From: Bartonella sp. B1099
Lineage (GTDB): Bacteria > Pseudomonadota > Alphaproteobacteria > Rhizobiales > Rhizobiaceae
DNA: 64,000 nt
NCBI RefSeq assembly: GCF_944801835.1
Contig: NZ_CALYLN010000003.1
Coordinates: 1 to 64,000 of the forward strand
Direction of reading: 5' to 3'
Shown here: positions 27,441-37,554 of the stretch, in pieces
Layout: each line of letters opens with the position of its first letter
How positions within the stretch are numbered: position 1 is the stretch's first letter
Position numbers and translations under genes: made by a program
The notes under the pieces: generated by a model
Seen by the model: only the letters and a program-made list of their open reading frames with translations
The model's database searches: none
Told to the model about the DNA's origin: nothing

Positions 27441-28325
27441 TTAAAGATTAATTATTTCAGTACAGACAATCTCGTTTTGGGGGCTGATAACGCTATAACG
27501 TTGCAATTGACAGTGCCATTGATTTTGTAAGCGTTCAATGGAAAATAAGTTAAAGCCCGCGGGAGGTTTTTTATCACCAAAAGCTTGTGATGCGGAAGGA
27601 ACACCAACAATAGGAATTTTTTTAATGGGTCCTTCAATCCACTTCAATGTGGGTAAATGAGTATGTCCGTGAAGAATAAGTTCGCAACCGTGGTGTTTGA
27701 TAACCTCTTGAAAACGTTTTATATCTCGTAGTTTTTTATGCCAAGACGTTGCCTTGGGAAAAGGGGGATGGTGGATCATGACAACACGAAAAAGGTTGCG
27801 CTGTGCTGCTTCTTTTAAAAAGTGCGGTAACGTTTGCGCTTGCATTTTACCAAAATAACCAGAAGCTTGAAAAGGAGGTGTCGCAATGGCTGAAGAAGCA
27901 GCTATGATGGCGACATTTTCGCGAATACGCATATAAGGAAAGGCACTTTTTTGAGGCACGTCCCCTGTGATCCAAGGTTTAAAGAGCATACATGCTTTTG
28001 GGAGCGCTCCGCGGACATAGGCATCATGATTTCCAAATGTCAAAGAAATATCTTGAGGTTGTCCTAAGGTAAGGAGCCAACGACGCGCTTGTTCAAATTC
28101 CTTATCGAGAGCAAGGTTTACAAGATCACCAGAGATTACAAGGTGATCAGGCTTTGTTTTGTTCAAAGCATCTATTAAAGCTTCGAGGACATTTGTTGCC
28201 ATTTGGCTCTTACGTTTTTTTTGCCAATTTAAGTAACCGGTAAGACGCTTTCCAAAAAGTTCAAAAAGAGAAGGTTGTGGGAGAGGAGAAAGATGGAGAT
28301 CCGATATGTGGGCAAGATAAAACAT
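27441..28325 (-). CDS. metallophosphoesterase of the Icc/calcineurin-like family
   Basis: This 294-residue cytoplasmic enzyme has the full set of two-metal phosphoesterase motifs: ISDLHL near residue 8, VISGDLVN near 61, FGNHDAY near 96, the HH pair in MIHHPPF near 175, and LHGHTHLP near 218. The family includes cyclic AMP phosphodiesterase CpdA/Icc and many uncharacterised esterases, so the substrate is not certain. The C-terminal 50 residues form a small beta extension (GFNLFSIERLQNQWHCQLQ). It is a monocistronic minus-strand gene flanked by long non-coding DNA on both sides. The ATG gives MFYLAHISDLH, so the active site starts almost immediately, as usual. Confidence 0.88.
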   Translation of the reverse strand: MFYLAHISDLHLSPLPQPSLFELFGKRLTGYLNWQKKRKSQMATNVLEALIDALNKTKPDHLVISGDLVNLALDKEFEQARRWLLTLGQPQDISLTFGNHDAYVRGALPKACMLFKPWITGDVPQKSAFPYMRIRENVAIIAASSAIATPPFQASGYFGKMQAQTLPHFLKEAAQRNLFRVVMIHHPPFPKATSWHKKLRDIKRFQEVIKHHGCELILHGHTHLPTLKWIEGPIKKIPIVGVPSASQAFGDKKPPAGFNLFSIERLQNQWHCQLQRYSVISPQNEIVCTEIINL

Positions 28326-29218
28326 AAAAGCTCGTAGAGTATTAAAAACGATTTAAAGAACAAACATAAGATAAGTTGGTGCTTAAAGGCAAGAAAGATT
28401 GTAAAAGAAAAAATAGCTTATTGAAAGTAAGAGGAAATTCTTTGAAGAATTGATGCTATCTTGTATTTTTTATGAAAAAGAACAGCATGATACAACAGAT
28501 CATTCTTGGCAACCGATATGTCTTTTGTATGATGGGATAAATTTTAAAATGATGGTCATAAAGTTTTAAGACTTTTAAACAGCTTTTATACGAACACACA
28601 TTATCATGAAAAAATCTAATCGTTCAGTGTAAAATGCAAAAGAATATATTGTATTTATCAAGAATTTTTACGGTTATGTGCTGCCATATATCGTTTTTAA
28701 TGGGAGATGTTTTTCACGCAAAACAGAACGCCTTAAGAGGAATATTCCAAATAAAATATTGTGTTGTCCATTCACATATTTTTTTGAAAAAATATTTTCC
28801 AGTGCCTTTGATCTCATTTAACGAAAATTCTTCAAAGCTATGAAAAGCTTCGTTTATAAGGTTTATTCATGAACCACCATCTTTACGCTCATACAAGGTG
28901 TAAAGCAAAACCGTTATACTATCCCATCAAAATTTTATAAAAACTCTTGTTTTAAGAAAATTCTTAAGAGGAATTTTATTCTTTCCTTCAATGGTTTTTA
29001 TCTATACAGCACTTCTTTTAGGGGTGTGAAGAAAATAATGATAATTGATTTAATATGAAAAGGATTATAAGTGAGAAAAACTTATTATATGTGAAGTTAT
29101 TATTCAGTATTAAAAAATTATCATTAAAAATCAATGTCTTGTCTAATTGTAAAGAATAAGTCAACACACAAATAAATAAGCTTAATTTAAAAACTACTCT
29201 ATGCAATCTCAGGATTTT
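28326..29218. other. intergenic region, nothing recognised
   Basis: Nearly 900 bases between two minus-strand genes. A 69-codon plus-strand frame at 28634-28843 and a 62-codon minus-strand frame at 29018-29206 are open, but neither has a convincing ribosome binding site or family features and both are AT-driven. I see no hairpin with a T run. The part near 28330-28450 should hold the promoter of the phosphoesterase gene. Confidence 0.5.
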
Positions 29219-31315
29219 TTAACGGCCTTCACGATACCACATGCTGCTCAACAGTAAAAGGCAAACAAGCAGTGCAAAAAAACCAGAAAATATTGAAAAA
29301 TAAAAGGTATTGATTAAACGCGTTTCTGTCGCTTCTTTCAAAATAATTGAATGTGTTGGGGAAGATGATAGATTTGTTTTTGACTGAATGAGCTTGAGTG
29401 GAGGAAGATGAATGTTTTCTTTTCTTTCAGGGTGTAAACGTCCGATGTAGCCCCCCGTGCGTTTAATAATGGGGGCTAATTTTTCTTGTGTTGAAATTAA
29501 GTCAAACAATTCAAGATTATCGAGCATCCCTACAGAAGAAAGTATTGTTAAATCGTCATTTTTGATGGTAAAAATCCCTGTCTCATCAGTGGCTACAGTT
29601 GCGGAGAAGATACCTTCTTGCTCTTTAGTAAGGACGATCTTTTGTTTTTTTCCAGAAGGAAAAGTTATTTCAGCGGGTTCTGGATGGTTTTTCAGAGTTT
29701 GTCGGCGAATTGTTAAATGATGATGGTTGCTGGTTGCGCTTAATTTTTCTTCCTCAAGTTCCGGTTCTTTCATGAGCCAATGGGCAATTCGGCGATAAAG
29801 AGCCGCATAAGGACCACCACCTTCAAAACCTCGTGCCCAAAGCCAACTTTCATCGGAAAGCAACATACCTACACGCCCTTTATCAACATGAGAAAGAAGT
29901 AAAAGTGGCTGTTCATCGGCGCCTTTCATGAGCGCTGTGCCTTTGTATGCATCTTGAATAGCAATTTGTCGCAGCCAGCGTCCCCATTGAGAAGCTGGAA
30001 GGTTAAGTGTTGCAAGATCCCTTGTGACAGGATGACGTTCGCCTTCTTTGGTTAACGCGGGGCGAAAAGGTTTTTCAATAATAGTTCCATTGGGCAATGC
30101 TGGTAGGATGCTTATTAAAGGAGTTTTCGCAAGTGAGTTTTTTTGGGTAAATTCAGGTCCTGTTACCATCAGCAATGCACCACCCTTTTGTACATATTGG
30201 GCGATATAATCATAATAGATTAAAGGTAGAACATCAGAGTGTTGGTAACCATCAAGGATGATGAGATCAAAGTTATTAATCTCTTCAACAAAGAGTTTTC
30301 TTGTGGGAAAGACCACCAAGGATAATTGGCTTAAAGGTGTATTATCTGCTTTAGTGGGGGGGCGCAAAATCGTAAAGTGAACAAGATCAATATTAGAGTC
30401 ACCTTTCAAAAGGTCTCGCCAGGTTCGTTCTCCATTATAAGGGGCACCTGAAATAAGAAGAACACGTAAATTTTCTCTGATTCCTTCAATGGTTGTTATG
30501 GCTCGGTTGTTTTCAACGCTTAGTTCACCTTTATAAGGTTCAGTGGTCGCTTGGATAATATTTTTTTCAGCATGGGGAAGGATAATTTCAGTTTGAAAAA
30601 TAATACCAGGAGTCACAGAATAATGGCCAACTTCTTGTCCATTGACGCTGAGTATAATATTAGCTTTCTGTGGTGTTGTTTCTTGAGACATTCCTTGATC
30701 TTCTACCAAAATGGAGAGCTTTTGTGGTTTGTTGACAAGGGCAAAGCGTGGAGGCGAAATAAACTTGATTTGACGATCAAATTCATCTGAGTGTCCTGTG
30801 ATCAGAGCATTAAGGGGGGCTTTATGATGAAGATCTGATAGCTCTGGAATGTCATGCACTTGTCCATCAGTGATAAAAATAGTTCCTGCATAACGAGAAG
30901 GCGGTACATCAGAGAGAGCTTGTGTTAAAGAATCAAACAAATTCGTTGAGGGGGCATATTGATGATCAGCCAGTTTTCCGGCTTCAATAAAACGCAGTTC
31001 AAATTGTGGATAATGCGCCAACATTTTGATTAATTGCGTGCGCGCTTCATCACTGTCGTTTATGCGTGTTCCAAAAGTTTGGCTTTTGCTGCGGTCAATG
31101 ACAATGCCTACCGTGCTTTTCAGCGGTTCACGCTGTTCTTTGATAATCATTGGATTAAGCAAAGCAAGAATGAGAGCGCTCAATGCCATCAGACGAAATA
31201 AAGATCCTTGACGTTGTGTAACAAGACCAACAACGACAAAAAGAATGGATATTCCGCTTAACAGCAGAATCCAAAAGAGTGGTAAAAAAGGCTGAAAAGT
31301 GAAAAGTGGTATCAT
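29219..31315 (-). CDS. membrane protein with vWA-like and glutamine amidotransferase-like domains
   Basis: This 698-residue protein is the last gene of the moxR-type operon. Two or three N-terminal helices (about 7-60) and a C-terminal helix (about 670-692) anchor it in the inner membrane. The VGIVIDRSKSQTFG segment near 69 begins a von Willebrand factor A-like fold with a DxSxS-like metal site in altered form. Later, a region near 340-420 (LIILDGYQ, GGALLMVTGPEF) resembles class I glutamine amidotransferase-like domains without an obvious nucleophilic Cys. Homologues are conserved in Rhizobiales with the same partners but have no assigned function. It overlaps the preceding gene by four bases. 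A role in envelope integrity or in a MoxR-chaperoned complex is inferred from context. Confidence 0.75.
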   Translation of the reverse strand: MIPLFTFQPFLPLFWILLLSGISILFVVVGLVTQRQGSLFRLMALSALILALLNPMIIKEQREPLKSTVGIVIDRSKSQTFGTRINDSDEARTQLIKMLAHYPQFELRFIEAGKLADHQYAPSTNLFDSLTQALSDVPPSRYAGTIFITDGQVHDIPELSDLHHKAPLNALITGHSDEFDRQIKFISPPRFALVNKPQKLSILVEDQGMSQETTPQKANIILSVNGQEVGHYSVTPGIIFQTEIILPHAEKNIIQATTEPYKGELSVENNRAITTIEGIRENLRVLLISGAPYNGERTWRDLLKGDSNIDLVHFTILRPPTKADNTPLSQLSLVVFPTRKLFVEEINNFDLIILDGYQHSDVLPLIYYDYIAQYVQKGGALLMVTGPEFTQKNSLAKTPLISILPALPNGTIIEKPFRPALTKEGERHPVTRDLATLNLPASQWGRWLRQIAIQDAYKGTALMKGADEQPLLLLSHVDKGRVGMLLSDESWLWARGFEGGGPYAALYRRIAHWLMKEPELEEEKLSATSNHHHLTIRRQTLKNHPEPAEITFPSGKKQKIVLTKEQEGIFSATVATDETGIFTIKNDDLTILSSVGMLDNLELFDLISTQEKLAPIIKRTGGYIGRLHPERKENIHLPPLKLIQSKTNLSSSPTHSIILKEATETRLINTFYFSIFSGFFALLVCLLLLSSMWYREGR

Positions 31316-34110
31316 TGCCTTCTTTCTCTTTTAAAGCGTTCCAAGAGCGCTGGAACATGAATTTGGTCTGCTTTATAGTTTCCAGTAAGCACATAAAGGA
31401 CAATATTTAAGCCTGCACGAAATGCCCATAGACGTTGCATTGGATCATTGGGAACAAGGGGATATTTCCATGTCCCTTTTTCATCGAGTGCCCAAGCAGC
31501 AGCAAAGTTATTTGCGGTGATGAGCAGGGAACTTACATTATCGCCGCTGGCAAGAGAGTTTTTATTTTTTTTGTTCGTTGATGAGGATTCAACCCATAAA
31601 GGTGAACCACGGTAGAGACCAGGAAAATCTGGCATAATATAAAAGGAACGCGCAACAACATGATCTGTTGATGCGGGCTCAATGGAGGGAATGTTTAACC
31701 CTTTTAAGATGGTTCGTAATCTCTGCGTTTCTGGAGTGGCATCTCCTTCAAGATTAAGATTGCTTTTTATCTGATCGCATGTGTCAAATAAAATGGTTCC
31801 TCCATGTTTCATAAAGTTATTTATTTTTTCAAGGGTTTTGGGGGTTAGTATAGGACTCTGAACATCAATTGGCCAGTAAATAAGAGGATAAAAGGAGAGT
31901 TCATCTTTATCGAGATCAAGTGCTCTAACAGAGCCGGGGGTAAGCATTGTGCGCTCTGCGATAAATTGACTTAAGGCTTCTAGACCACTTTTACTCGTTG
32001 TATCAATTTCATGATTGTTGGTTATAACGTAGGCAAGATGTGTTGCACCAGCGGCTTGCACACTATCATGATGATTTTCTGTCGTTTGCGCATGAAGCCT
32101 TGAATCATATGAAAATAGGCCAATCAGAATGATGAGAGGAAAGAAAAACAGATTACGCCGTTTATGAAAAGAAAAAATACCTCCCATCCATAAAATGAGA
32201 AAATGATCAAAAGCAAATAATAAGAGGGCTAATCCTAAAAGGGGACCGATAAGATTTTTTTCTTTTGTATCGTAAGACAAAGGGTTCTTATTAAGAGAAG
32301 TTGGCAATGATGATTGTTGTCTCAAGCGCGATGAATCAGTTAAGAGATTAAGCGCATAAAAGTCATTTTTGACACCATAAAGCCCTGGGGGAATATGATA
32401 GGAAGGACGGGGCGGATTTTGAGTGTCAAAGACCAGTGGAACAACATCAGAGGGCGGTACTTGTAATTGTCCATCAGCGGCTATAGTTCGCCAAGGATTT
32501 TGTACCCTTGTTCTTTTTTCTCTGTGTGTTGGGTTTGTGTTTTCAAAAGACCCTAATGTGATTAGTTTTTGCAACATTTGTGCAAAAAATCCAGAAAGAG
32601 GAAGATTAGACCATGTAGGATCAGGGGCAATATGAATGAAAATGAGGGTTCCTTTCCCACGCTTTGCTGCGGTAATAAGAGGGGTCCCATCCGAAAGGCT
32701 GAGCCATGTTTTTTCAAAAAGATCTGGGATTGGTTCTGCGAGGATTTGGCGCGAGACAGTAACATCTTCTGGGAAAGGAAGGTCAAAGAAAAAGCTATTT
32801 TTTGCAAAAGGGGCAAGTTTTTGCGGTTTTGTCCAAGACATAATACTTCCAAGAGAACGTTGCCCCTGACGCAGCGGTACCGGAAGGAGACTATCGTAAT
32901 GTTCTGCACTACTGAGTTTTTCTCCTGCAAAGCGGATGAGTGTCCCCCCTTTATTCACAAAATCAGAAAGCTTTTTCTCTGCTTTTTCAGGGATATTAAC
33001 CATGTCGCCCATAATGAAAATAGATGGATTTTGTTTAAGCAAATGATCAATATCTGTTGAAAGTTCTCTTCCACCGGAAGTTATAAGCTGTGTATGACCT
33101 TGTAGTGCTTTAATAATATAATAAAACGGAGCAAGTAAAGGCTGTGTCATTTCGTTGGTATCGGGAGAGAGAAGAGCAACACGGCTTATCCTGCTATGGC
33201 TGTCTACTAAGAAAGTTGCAGCAGCATGGTTTTGGTTATTGACTTTTATCCAAGCGATATCGTTGCGCAGTTCAAGGGGGACATCAAAAGGAATAAGTGC
33301 TGTTGTTTTGCCTACAGAGAAATTTTTCGTAAATTGACCAAGAAGTTTATTGTGTGAATCGTAAAGGCTGAGTGTAGCGGGCATCGCATCGTGTGTTGTT
33401 GAGCGAATAATACGCGCGACCATATTTCCATTGCTATTTTCTATGGATGTTATGCCGATTAAATCAGAAATATCAGCTAAATACCACAAGAAGTTTCTAG
33501 GTTTTAATTCTTCAAGTAGAGAAAAAGTTTGCTCATCGTCATTTGTTTGTAATCCATCGCTTAAATAAGCAATATCAAGAGGCTTTCCTTTGTTTATTTT
33601 ACTGAATTCTTTTAAGATATGCACACGATTTACAGGCCAAGGACGCGGTTGCAAATGTATTAAATGCTGTTTTATAACCTTTGCTGGTTCGGGTTCCACA
33701 TTGGAGATATCATTCTCAGCCGTTGCAACAAGATAAATATTTTTTTGCTGTTTTTCTGCCTGTGCAAGGAGCATTTCAGCGATAGAGATACGTTTTTTCC
33801 ATTCTTTTACAGATGCCCAACCATTATCAATAATGAGCGCAAGGGGTTGAGATCCAGAAAAGCTTATTGGCTTTTGATTCCAAGTGGGGCGGGCTAGAGC
33901 TATGATAACCAGTGCGGCTATGGTTAAACGCAACAAGAGCAACCACCAAGGGGTATGTTTTGCTGTTTCCTGCTGATGGGTTGATTTGGGTAAGAATCGT
34001 AAAGGAGGAAAGAGCTCTTTCCGTGGAGGTGGAGGGGATATTCGCAACAGCCACCATATGACCGGTAGAAACAAGAGCCCTAATAACAGAAAGGGAGCAG
34101 AAAAACTCAA
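31312..34110 (-). CDS. DUF4159 domain protein with BatA-like N-terminus
   Basis: This 932-residue membrane protein starts with two helices typical of BatA-type proteins (FSAPFLLLGLLFLPVIWWLL and WLLLLRLTIAALVIIALARP). A large vWA/amidotransferase-like middle region follows, then a DUF4159 domain at the C-terminus (about 700-930, with FYPLIYWPID and GGTILFDTCDQ). I place the start at TTG 34110 rather than the ATG at 34227. AAGGAGG lies just upstream, the TTG overlaps the TGA of the DUF58 gene (TTGA), and translation begins right at the membrane helix as in homologues; the upstream 39 codons overlap DUF58 out of frame and look unnatural. It belongs to a four-gene operon with MoxR and DUF58 proteins. 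The function is unknown. Confidence 0.78.
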   Translation of the reverse strand: MSFSAPFLLLGLLFLPVIWWLLRISPPPPRKELFPPLRFLPKSTHQQETAKHTPWWLLLLRLTIAALVIIALARPTWNQKPISFSGSQPLALIIDNGWASVKEWKKRISIAEMLLAQAEKQQKNIYLVATAENDISNVEPEPAKVIKQHLIHLQPRPWPVNRVHILKEFSKINKGKPLDIAYLSDGLQTNDDEQTFSLLEELKPRNFLWYLADISDLIGITSIENSNGNMVARIIRSTTHDAMPATLSLYDSHNKLLGQFTKNFSVGKTTALIPFDVPLELRNDIAWIKVNNQNHAAATFLVDSHSRISRVALLSPDTNEMTQPLLAPFYYIIKALQGHTQLITSGGRELSTDIDHLLKQNPSIFIMGDMVNIPEKAEKKLSDFVNKGGTLIRFAGEKLSSAEHYDSLLPVPLRQGQRSLGSIMSWTKPQKLAPFAKNSFFFDLPFPEDVTVSRQILAEPIPDLFEKTWLSLSDGTPLITAAKRGKGTLIFIHIAPDPTWSNLPLSGFFAQMLQKLITLGSFENTNPTHREKRTRVQNPWRTIAADGQLQVPPSDVVPLVFDTQNPPRPSYHIPPGLYGVKNDFYALNLLTDSSRLRQQSSLPTSLNKNPLSYDTKEKNLIGPLLGLALLLFAFDHFLILWMGGIFSFHKRRNLFFFPLIILIGLFSYDSRLHAQTTENHHDSVQAAGATHLAYVITNNHEIDTTSKSGLEALSQFIAERTMLTPGSVRALDLDKDELSFYPLIYWPIDVQSPILTPKTLEKINNFMKHGGTILFDTCDQIKSNLNLEGDATPETQRLRTILKGLNIPSIEPASTDHVVARSFYIMPDFPGLYRGSPLWVESSSTNKKNKNSLASGDNVSSLLITANNFAAAWALDEKGTWKYPLVPNDPMQRLWAFRAGLNIVLYVLTGNYKADQIHVPALLERFKRERRQ

Positions 34111-35018
34111 AGTGCCCTCCTTTTTTGCAATGAAGAGTCGCCCATAGTATTTGCAAGATGCAAAATGGTTTCTGTTAAAGGTTGATCTGTTGTACTGACG
34201 TGATAAGACCACCCTTGGCGTGTGCAAAAATTTACCAATTCTTGTCGACGTGCTTGATATAGCTTATAATAGCTCTTACGAAGATTTTCTGCTTTTCCAA
34301 AAATGTGTTTTTCTTTCGTTTCAGGATCAAAAAATTCCGTATGACCTGTGTAGGGAAAACTTTCTTCTGCAGGATCAGCAATTTCAATTAAATGAGCTGT
34401 CACCTGTTTTGTCGATAAAGGAGTTAAATGTTGGATGATTTTTTCAGGGTGATCGAGAAAATCACTCATTATAATGGCATGTGAAAAGCGTGTAATCGTT
34501 GAAAAATCAGGAAATGAATTTTCATCTGAATGATTTTCTAAAGCAAATGCTATTCGTTCTACGACATTGGATGTCATTGTGGGGGGTACTAAGTTGGGAA
34601 TAGCAATATGTTCGCCACACCGTGCTAGAAGTGATGCCAAGGCAAGGGTTAAAATAATGGCATGATTGCCTTTAGAGATTTTAGAAAAGCGCGAACAGTA
34701 ATGCATTGATGGGCTCTGATCAGGCCAAAGCCAAACGGTTTGTGTCATTTGCCATTCATGCTCACGGAGATAGGTATTTTCATCACGCGCTGAGCGACGC
34801 CAATCAATGCGGGTAATGGATTCTCCTTCCATATAGGGGCGAAATTGCCAAAAATTTTCTCCATTACCGCGTTTGCGTTGACCATGCCATCCGGTTATCA
34901 GTGTATTGGCAATATGACGCGCTTGTAAAAGGAAATATGGCATTTTGCCATTATCCTTATACAGCTCTTTTGCCAGCGACAATGGAGGTTTTTGTAAAAC
35001 TTTTTTGCCAATAGCCAT
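34107..35018 (-). CDS. DUF58 domain protein
   Basis: This 303-residue protein has the DUF58 signature GNGENFWQFRPYMEGESITRIDWRRSARDE-type block, seen here in pieces as FRPYMEGESITRIDWR near 68-83 and YLREHEWQM near 92. A degenerate vWA-like fold (VWLWPDQSPSM, AIIMSDFLD) follows. DUF58 proteins are nearly always encoded beside MoxR AAA+ ATPases and are thought to be their substrates or adaptors (established association). Here the start codon lies immediately next to the moxR stop, and the end overlaps the start of the DUF4159 gene. There is no membrane helix, so it probably works in the cytoplasm at the membrane face of the complex. Confidence 0.85.
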   Translation of the reverse strand: MAIGKKVLQKPPLSLAKELYKDNGKMPYFLLQARHIANTLITGWHGQRKRGNGENFWQFRPYMEGESITRIDWRRSARDENTYLREHEWQMTQTVWLWPDQSPSMHYCSRFSKISKGNHAIILTLALASLLARCGEHIAIPNLVPPTMTSNVVERIAFALENHSDENSFPDFSTITRFSHAIIMSDFLDHPEKIIQHLTPLSTKQVTAHLIEIADPAEESFPYTGHTEFFDPETKEKHIFGKAENLRKSYYKLYQARRQELVNFCTRQGWSYHVSTTDQPLTETILHLANTMGDSSLQKRRAL

Positions 35019-36050
35019 TTAAAGGGCATCTTTCACAAGGTTATTGATAATATCTTTTACTGTTATATCTTCAGAACGGGCAGAGAAATTAAGCGCCATA
35101 CGGTGCTGTAATACAGGATAGGCCAAAGCTTCAACATCATCAAGTGAAGGGGCTAAACGCCCATAATAAAGAGCACGCGCACGAACACAAAGTGAAAGAG
35201 CTTGTGATGCGCGCGGACCAGGTCCCCAAGAAACATAAGTATTGGCAAGGATATTGTCTTTATCAGGGCGGGCTGAGCGGACAATTTTTAAAATAGCTTC
35301 GATCACATTTTCTGAAAGAGGCATTTTGCGAACGATATTTTGAATTTTTTGCAATTTTTTGGCGGATAAAATTGCTTTTGCATTTGATTTTTTTTCCTTT
35401 GTTGTTTCTAAAATGATCCGCCGCTCTGTTGTAAGATCAGGATAGTCAATATCAATTTGCATCAAAAAGCGGTCGAGTTGAGCTTCAGGAAGTGGGTAGG
35501 TCCCTTCTTGCTCAAAAGGATTTTGCGTTGCAAGAACATGAAAAGGTTGTGGTAAATCATAACGGGTTCCTGCAACGGTCACATGATACTCCTGCATAGC
35601 CTGTAAAAGAGCTGACTGTGTGCGTGGAGAGGCACGATTGATTTCATCAGCCATGAGAAGCTGCGTGAAAATGGGACCTTGAACGTAGCGAAAAGAACGC
35701 TTCCCCTCTTTATCGGAATCCATAATTTCAGAACCTATAATGTCCGATGGCATTAAGTCTGGGGTAAACTGGATACGTTTTTCATCAAGTCCTAAAACGG
35801 TTCCCAATGTTTCCACAAGACGTGTTTTTGCAAGCCCAGGAGCACCGACAAGAAGAGCATGACCACCAGCAAAAATAGCCGTTAAAGCATATTCAATGAT
35901 ATGATTTTGCCCAAAAATAACTTTGTCAATTTCTTGTTGTATAATATCTAATTCTTTGTGTGCCGTATCAATATCCTCAATAATGACTTGGGCCTCCTGT
36001 TTGGGATTAACCTTTTTCACAGAATTAGATGCTGGATCACGGTGATTCAT
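35019..36050 (-). CDS. MoxR family AAA+ ATPase
   Basis: This 343-residue ATPase is the first gene of the operon. It has Walker A (GAPGLAKTR, about 69-77), Walker B (LMADEINR near 130), the sensor segment LATQNPFEQEGTYPLPEAQLDRF in two overlapping motifs near 170-190, and a C-terminal lid with RASQALSLCVRARAL near 285. MoxR proteins act as chaperones that remodel partner complexes containing vWA-domain proteins, exactly what the following three genes encode. It is transcribed divergently from the CCA-adding enzyme gene, and the 250-base gap must contain both promoters. Nothing unusual is seen in the catalytic motifs. Confidence 0.9.
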   Translation of the reverse strand: MNHRDPASNSVKKVNPKQEAQVIIEDIDTAHKELDIIQQEIDKVIFGQNHIIEYALTAIFAGGHALLVGAPGLAKTRLVETLGTVLGLDEKRIQFTPDLMPSDIIGSEIMDSDKEGKRSFRYVQGPIFTQLLMADEINRASPRTQSALLQAMQEYHVTVAGTRYDLPQPFHVLATQNPFEQEGTYPLPEAQLDRFLMQIDIDYPDLTTERRIILETTKEKKSNAKAILSAKKLQKIQNIVRKMPLSENVIEAILKIVRSARPDKDNILANTYVSWGPGPRASQALSLCVRARALYYGRLAPSLDDVEALAYPVLQHRMALNFSARSEDITVKDIINNLVKDAL

Positions 36051-36300
36051 ATTTTTTCCTTAAGGCGTTTGTCGCAAAAATAGTAATTTTCTCTGTATGA
36101 TAATGGACATCTTATTGTTTGTAACAGAAAATGAGAAGAAAAGAAGCATCATAAGCCGTTTTTTTTTCATATTCGTGTATAGATAGAGAAAAGTTTCTTT
36201 GAAAGAAAGAGGCTTGTTTTATAAGGAATGTTTTAAAAACTTTGTTTTATGAAGAAAGTTTCTGAAAGCATTGAAGACAACTTTTTTGAAAGGTTAAAGG

Positions 36301-37554
36301 GTGAATATAAGGCAGAACTTCAAACAGGCTGCGTGGTTACAACAAAGTGATGTCCAAACACTTCTTCGTATTTTATCTTTAGAGGGGGAAGAGGCACGTA
36401 TCGTGGGGGGAGCAGTGCGCAATCAACTATTAGGCCAACCTATTAGTGATATTGATATTGCGACAACCTGCTTACCGCAACAGATTATTGCACGTGTAGA
36501 AGAAGCAGGATTTAAAGCTATTCCGACAGGGATTGCGTTTGGTACCATAACAGTGGTTGCGCATTCATGTTCTTATGAGGTCACAACGCTTCGCAGCGAC
36601 ATTGAAACAGATGGTCGTCATGCAAAAGTGGTATTTGGGCGTGATTGGAAAAAAGATGCTGAACGGCGAGATTTTACGATAAATGCCCTTTATTGTGATG
36701 CTGCTGGCAACCTTTATGATGATGTAGGAGGCTTGAGTGATATTGCGAGTCGAACAGTTCGTTTTATCGGTGTTGCAGAAAATCGTATTAGTGAAGATTA
36801 TTTGCGTATTTTACGTTTTTTTCGCTTTTTTGCGTGGTATGGAGCGGGGCGACCTGATGGGCAAGGGTTGAAGGCATGTGTTCGTTTAAAACACGGTTTA
36901 AAAAAACTTTCTTCTGAGCGTATTTGGGCAGAAATGAAAAAGCTTCTTTTAGCTTTTGACCCAACACGTGCTCTTTTATGGATGCGACAAAGCAAAATTT
37001 TGCCACTCATTTTTCCTGAAACAGAAAAATGGGGCATTGATGCAATTCACGCATTGGTGAAAACAGAACAGATGCTTGGTTGGAAAGTTGATCCATTTTT
37101 ACGGCTAGAAAGTCTTCTTCCTCCTGATCCTATACGTCTTCATAAAATGGCACAGCGTTTGCGTTTTTCCCATAAGGAAACAACACGGTTAAAGGAATGG
37201 GCAGAGTTAGAAATAATAAGCCAAAACTGTTCTGATCATTTTGTACAAAAATTGATTTATTTTCATGGGCGACAGCCGGTTTTAGATCAATTATCCTTGT
37301 CTGTGGCTGCATCATATGCCAATACTCCAGAAAAAGGGGATGCTTTGCAAAAAAAAGAAGATTATCTCAAACTTTATCAGCTTGTTCAAAAATGGCAGAT
37401 TCCAACTTTTCCCATTAATGGTAACGATTTAATAAAAAGAGGTTTTTCAAAAGGTATCCTTCTAGGAAAAAAGCTTAAAGAACTAGAAATGATATGGATT
37501 GAAAGTGGATTTTTAATGGATCATCATGCCCTATTAGAAAAAATTGATTTATAA
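36301..37554 (+). CDS. CCA-adding tRNA nucleotidyltransferase / poly(A) polymerase family
   Basis: This 417-residue class II nucleotidyltransferase adds or repairs the CCA end of tRNA. The head domain has GGAVRNQLLGQPISDIDIAT near 38-57, with the DxD metal-binding pair in DIDIA, and RRDFTINALYCD near 121-132. The neck is EDYLRILRFFRFFAWYG near 163-179. The motif usually written GGxVRD reads GGAVRN here, a mild variation. The start is GTG at 36301 preceded by AAAGG; it gives MNIRQNFKQAAWLQ, a normal N-terminus. It stands alone, divergent from moxR, in the order seen in related genomes. Confidence 0.9.
   Translation: MNIRQNFKQAAWLQQSDVQTLLRILSLEGEEARIVGGAVRNQLLGQPISDIDIATTCLPQQIIARVEEAGFKAIPTGIAFGTITVVAHSCSYEVTTLRSDIETDGRHAKVVFGRDWKKDAERRDFTINALYCDAAGNLYDDVGGLSDIASRTVRFIGVAENRISEDYLRILRFFRFFAWYGAGRPDGQGLKACVRLKHGLKKLSSERIWAEMKKLLLAFDPTRALLWMRQSKILPLIFPETEKWGIDAIHALVKTEQMLGWKVDPFLRLESLLPPDPIRLHKMAQRLRFSHKETTRLKEWAELEIISQNCSDHFVQKLIYFHGRQPVLDQLSLSVAASYANTPEKGDALQKKEDYLKLYQLVQKWQIPTFPINGNDLIKRGFSKGILLGKKLKELEMIWIESGFLMDHHALLEKIDL

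Noticed and set aside
28634-28843. 69-codon plus-strand gene
   Set aside because: No ribosome binding site, family resemblance or supporting context; AT-rich chance frame.
29018-29206. 62-codon minus-strand hydrophobic gene
   Set aside because: Composition is that of random AT-rich DNA, which yields Leu, Ile and Phe; no ribosome binding site.
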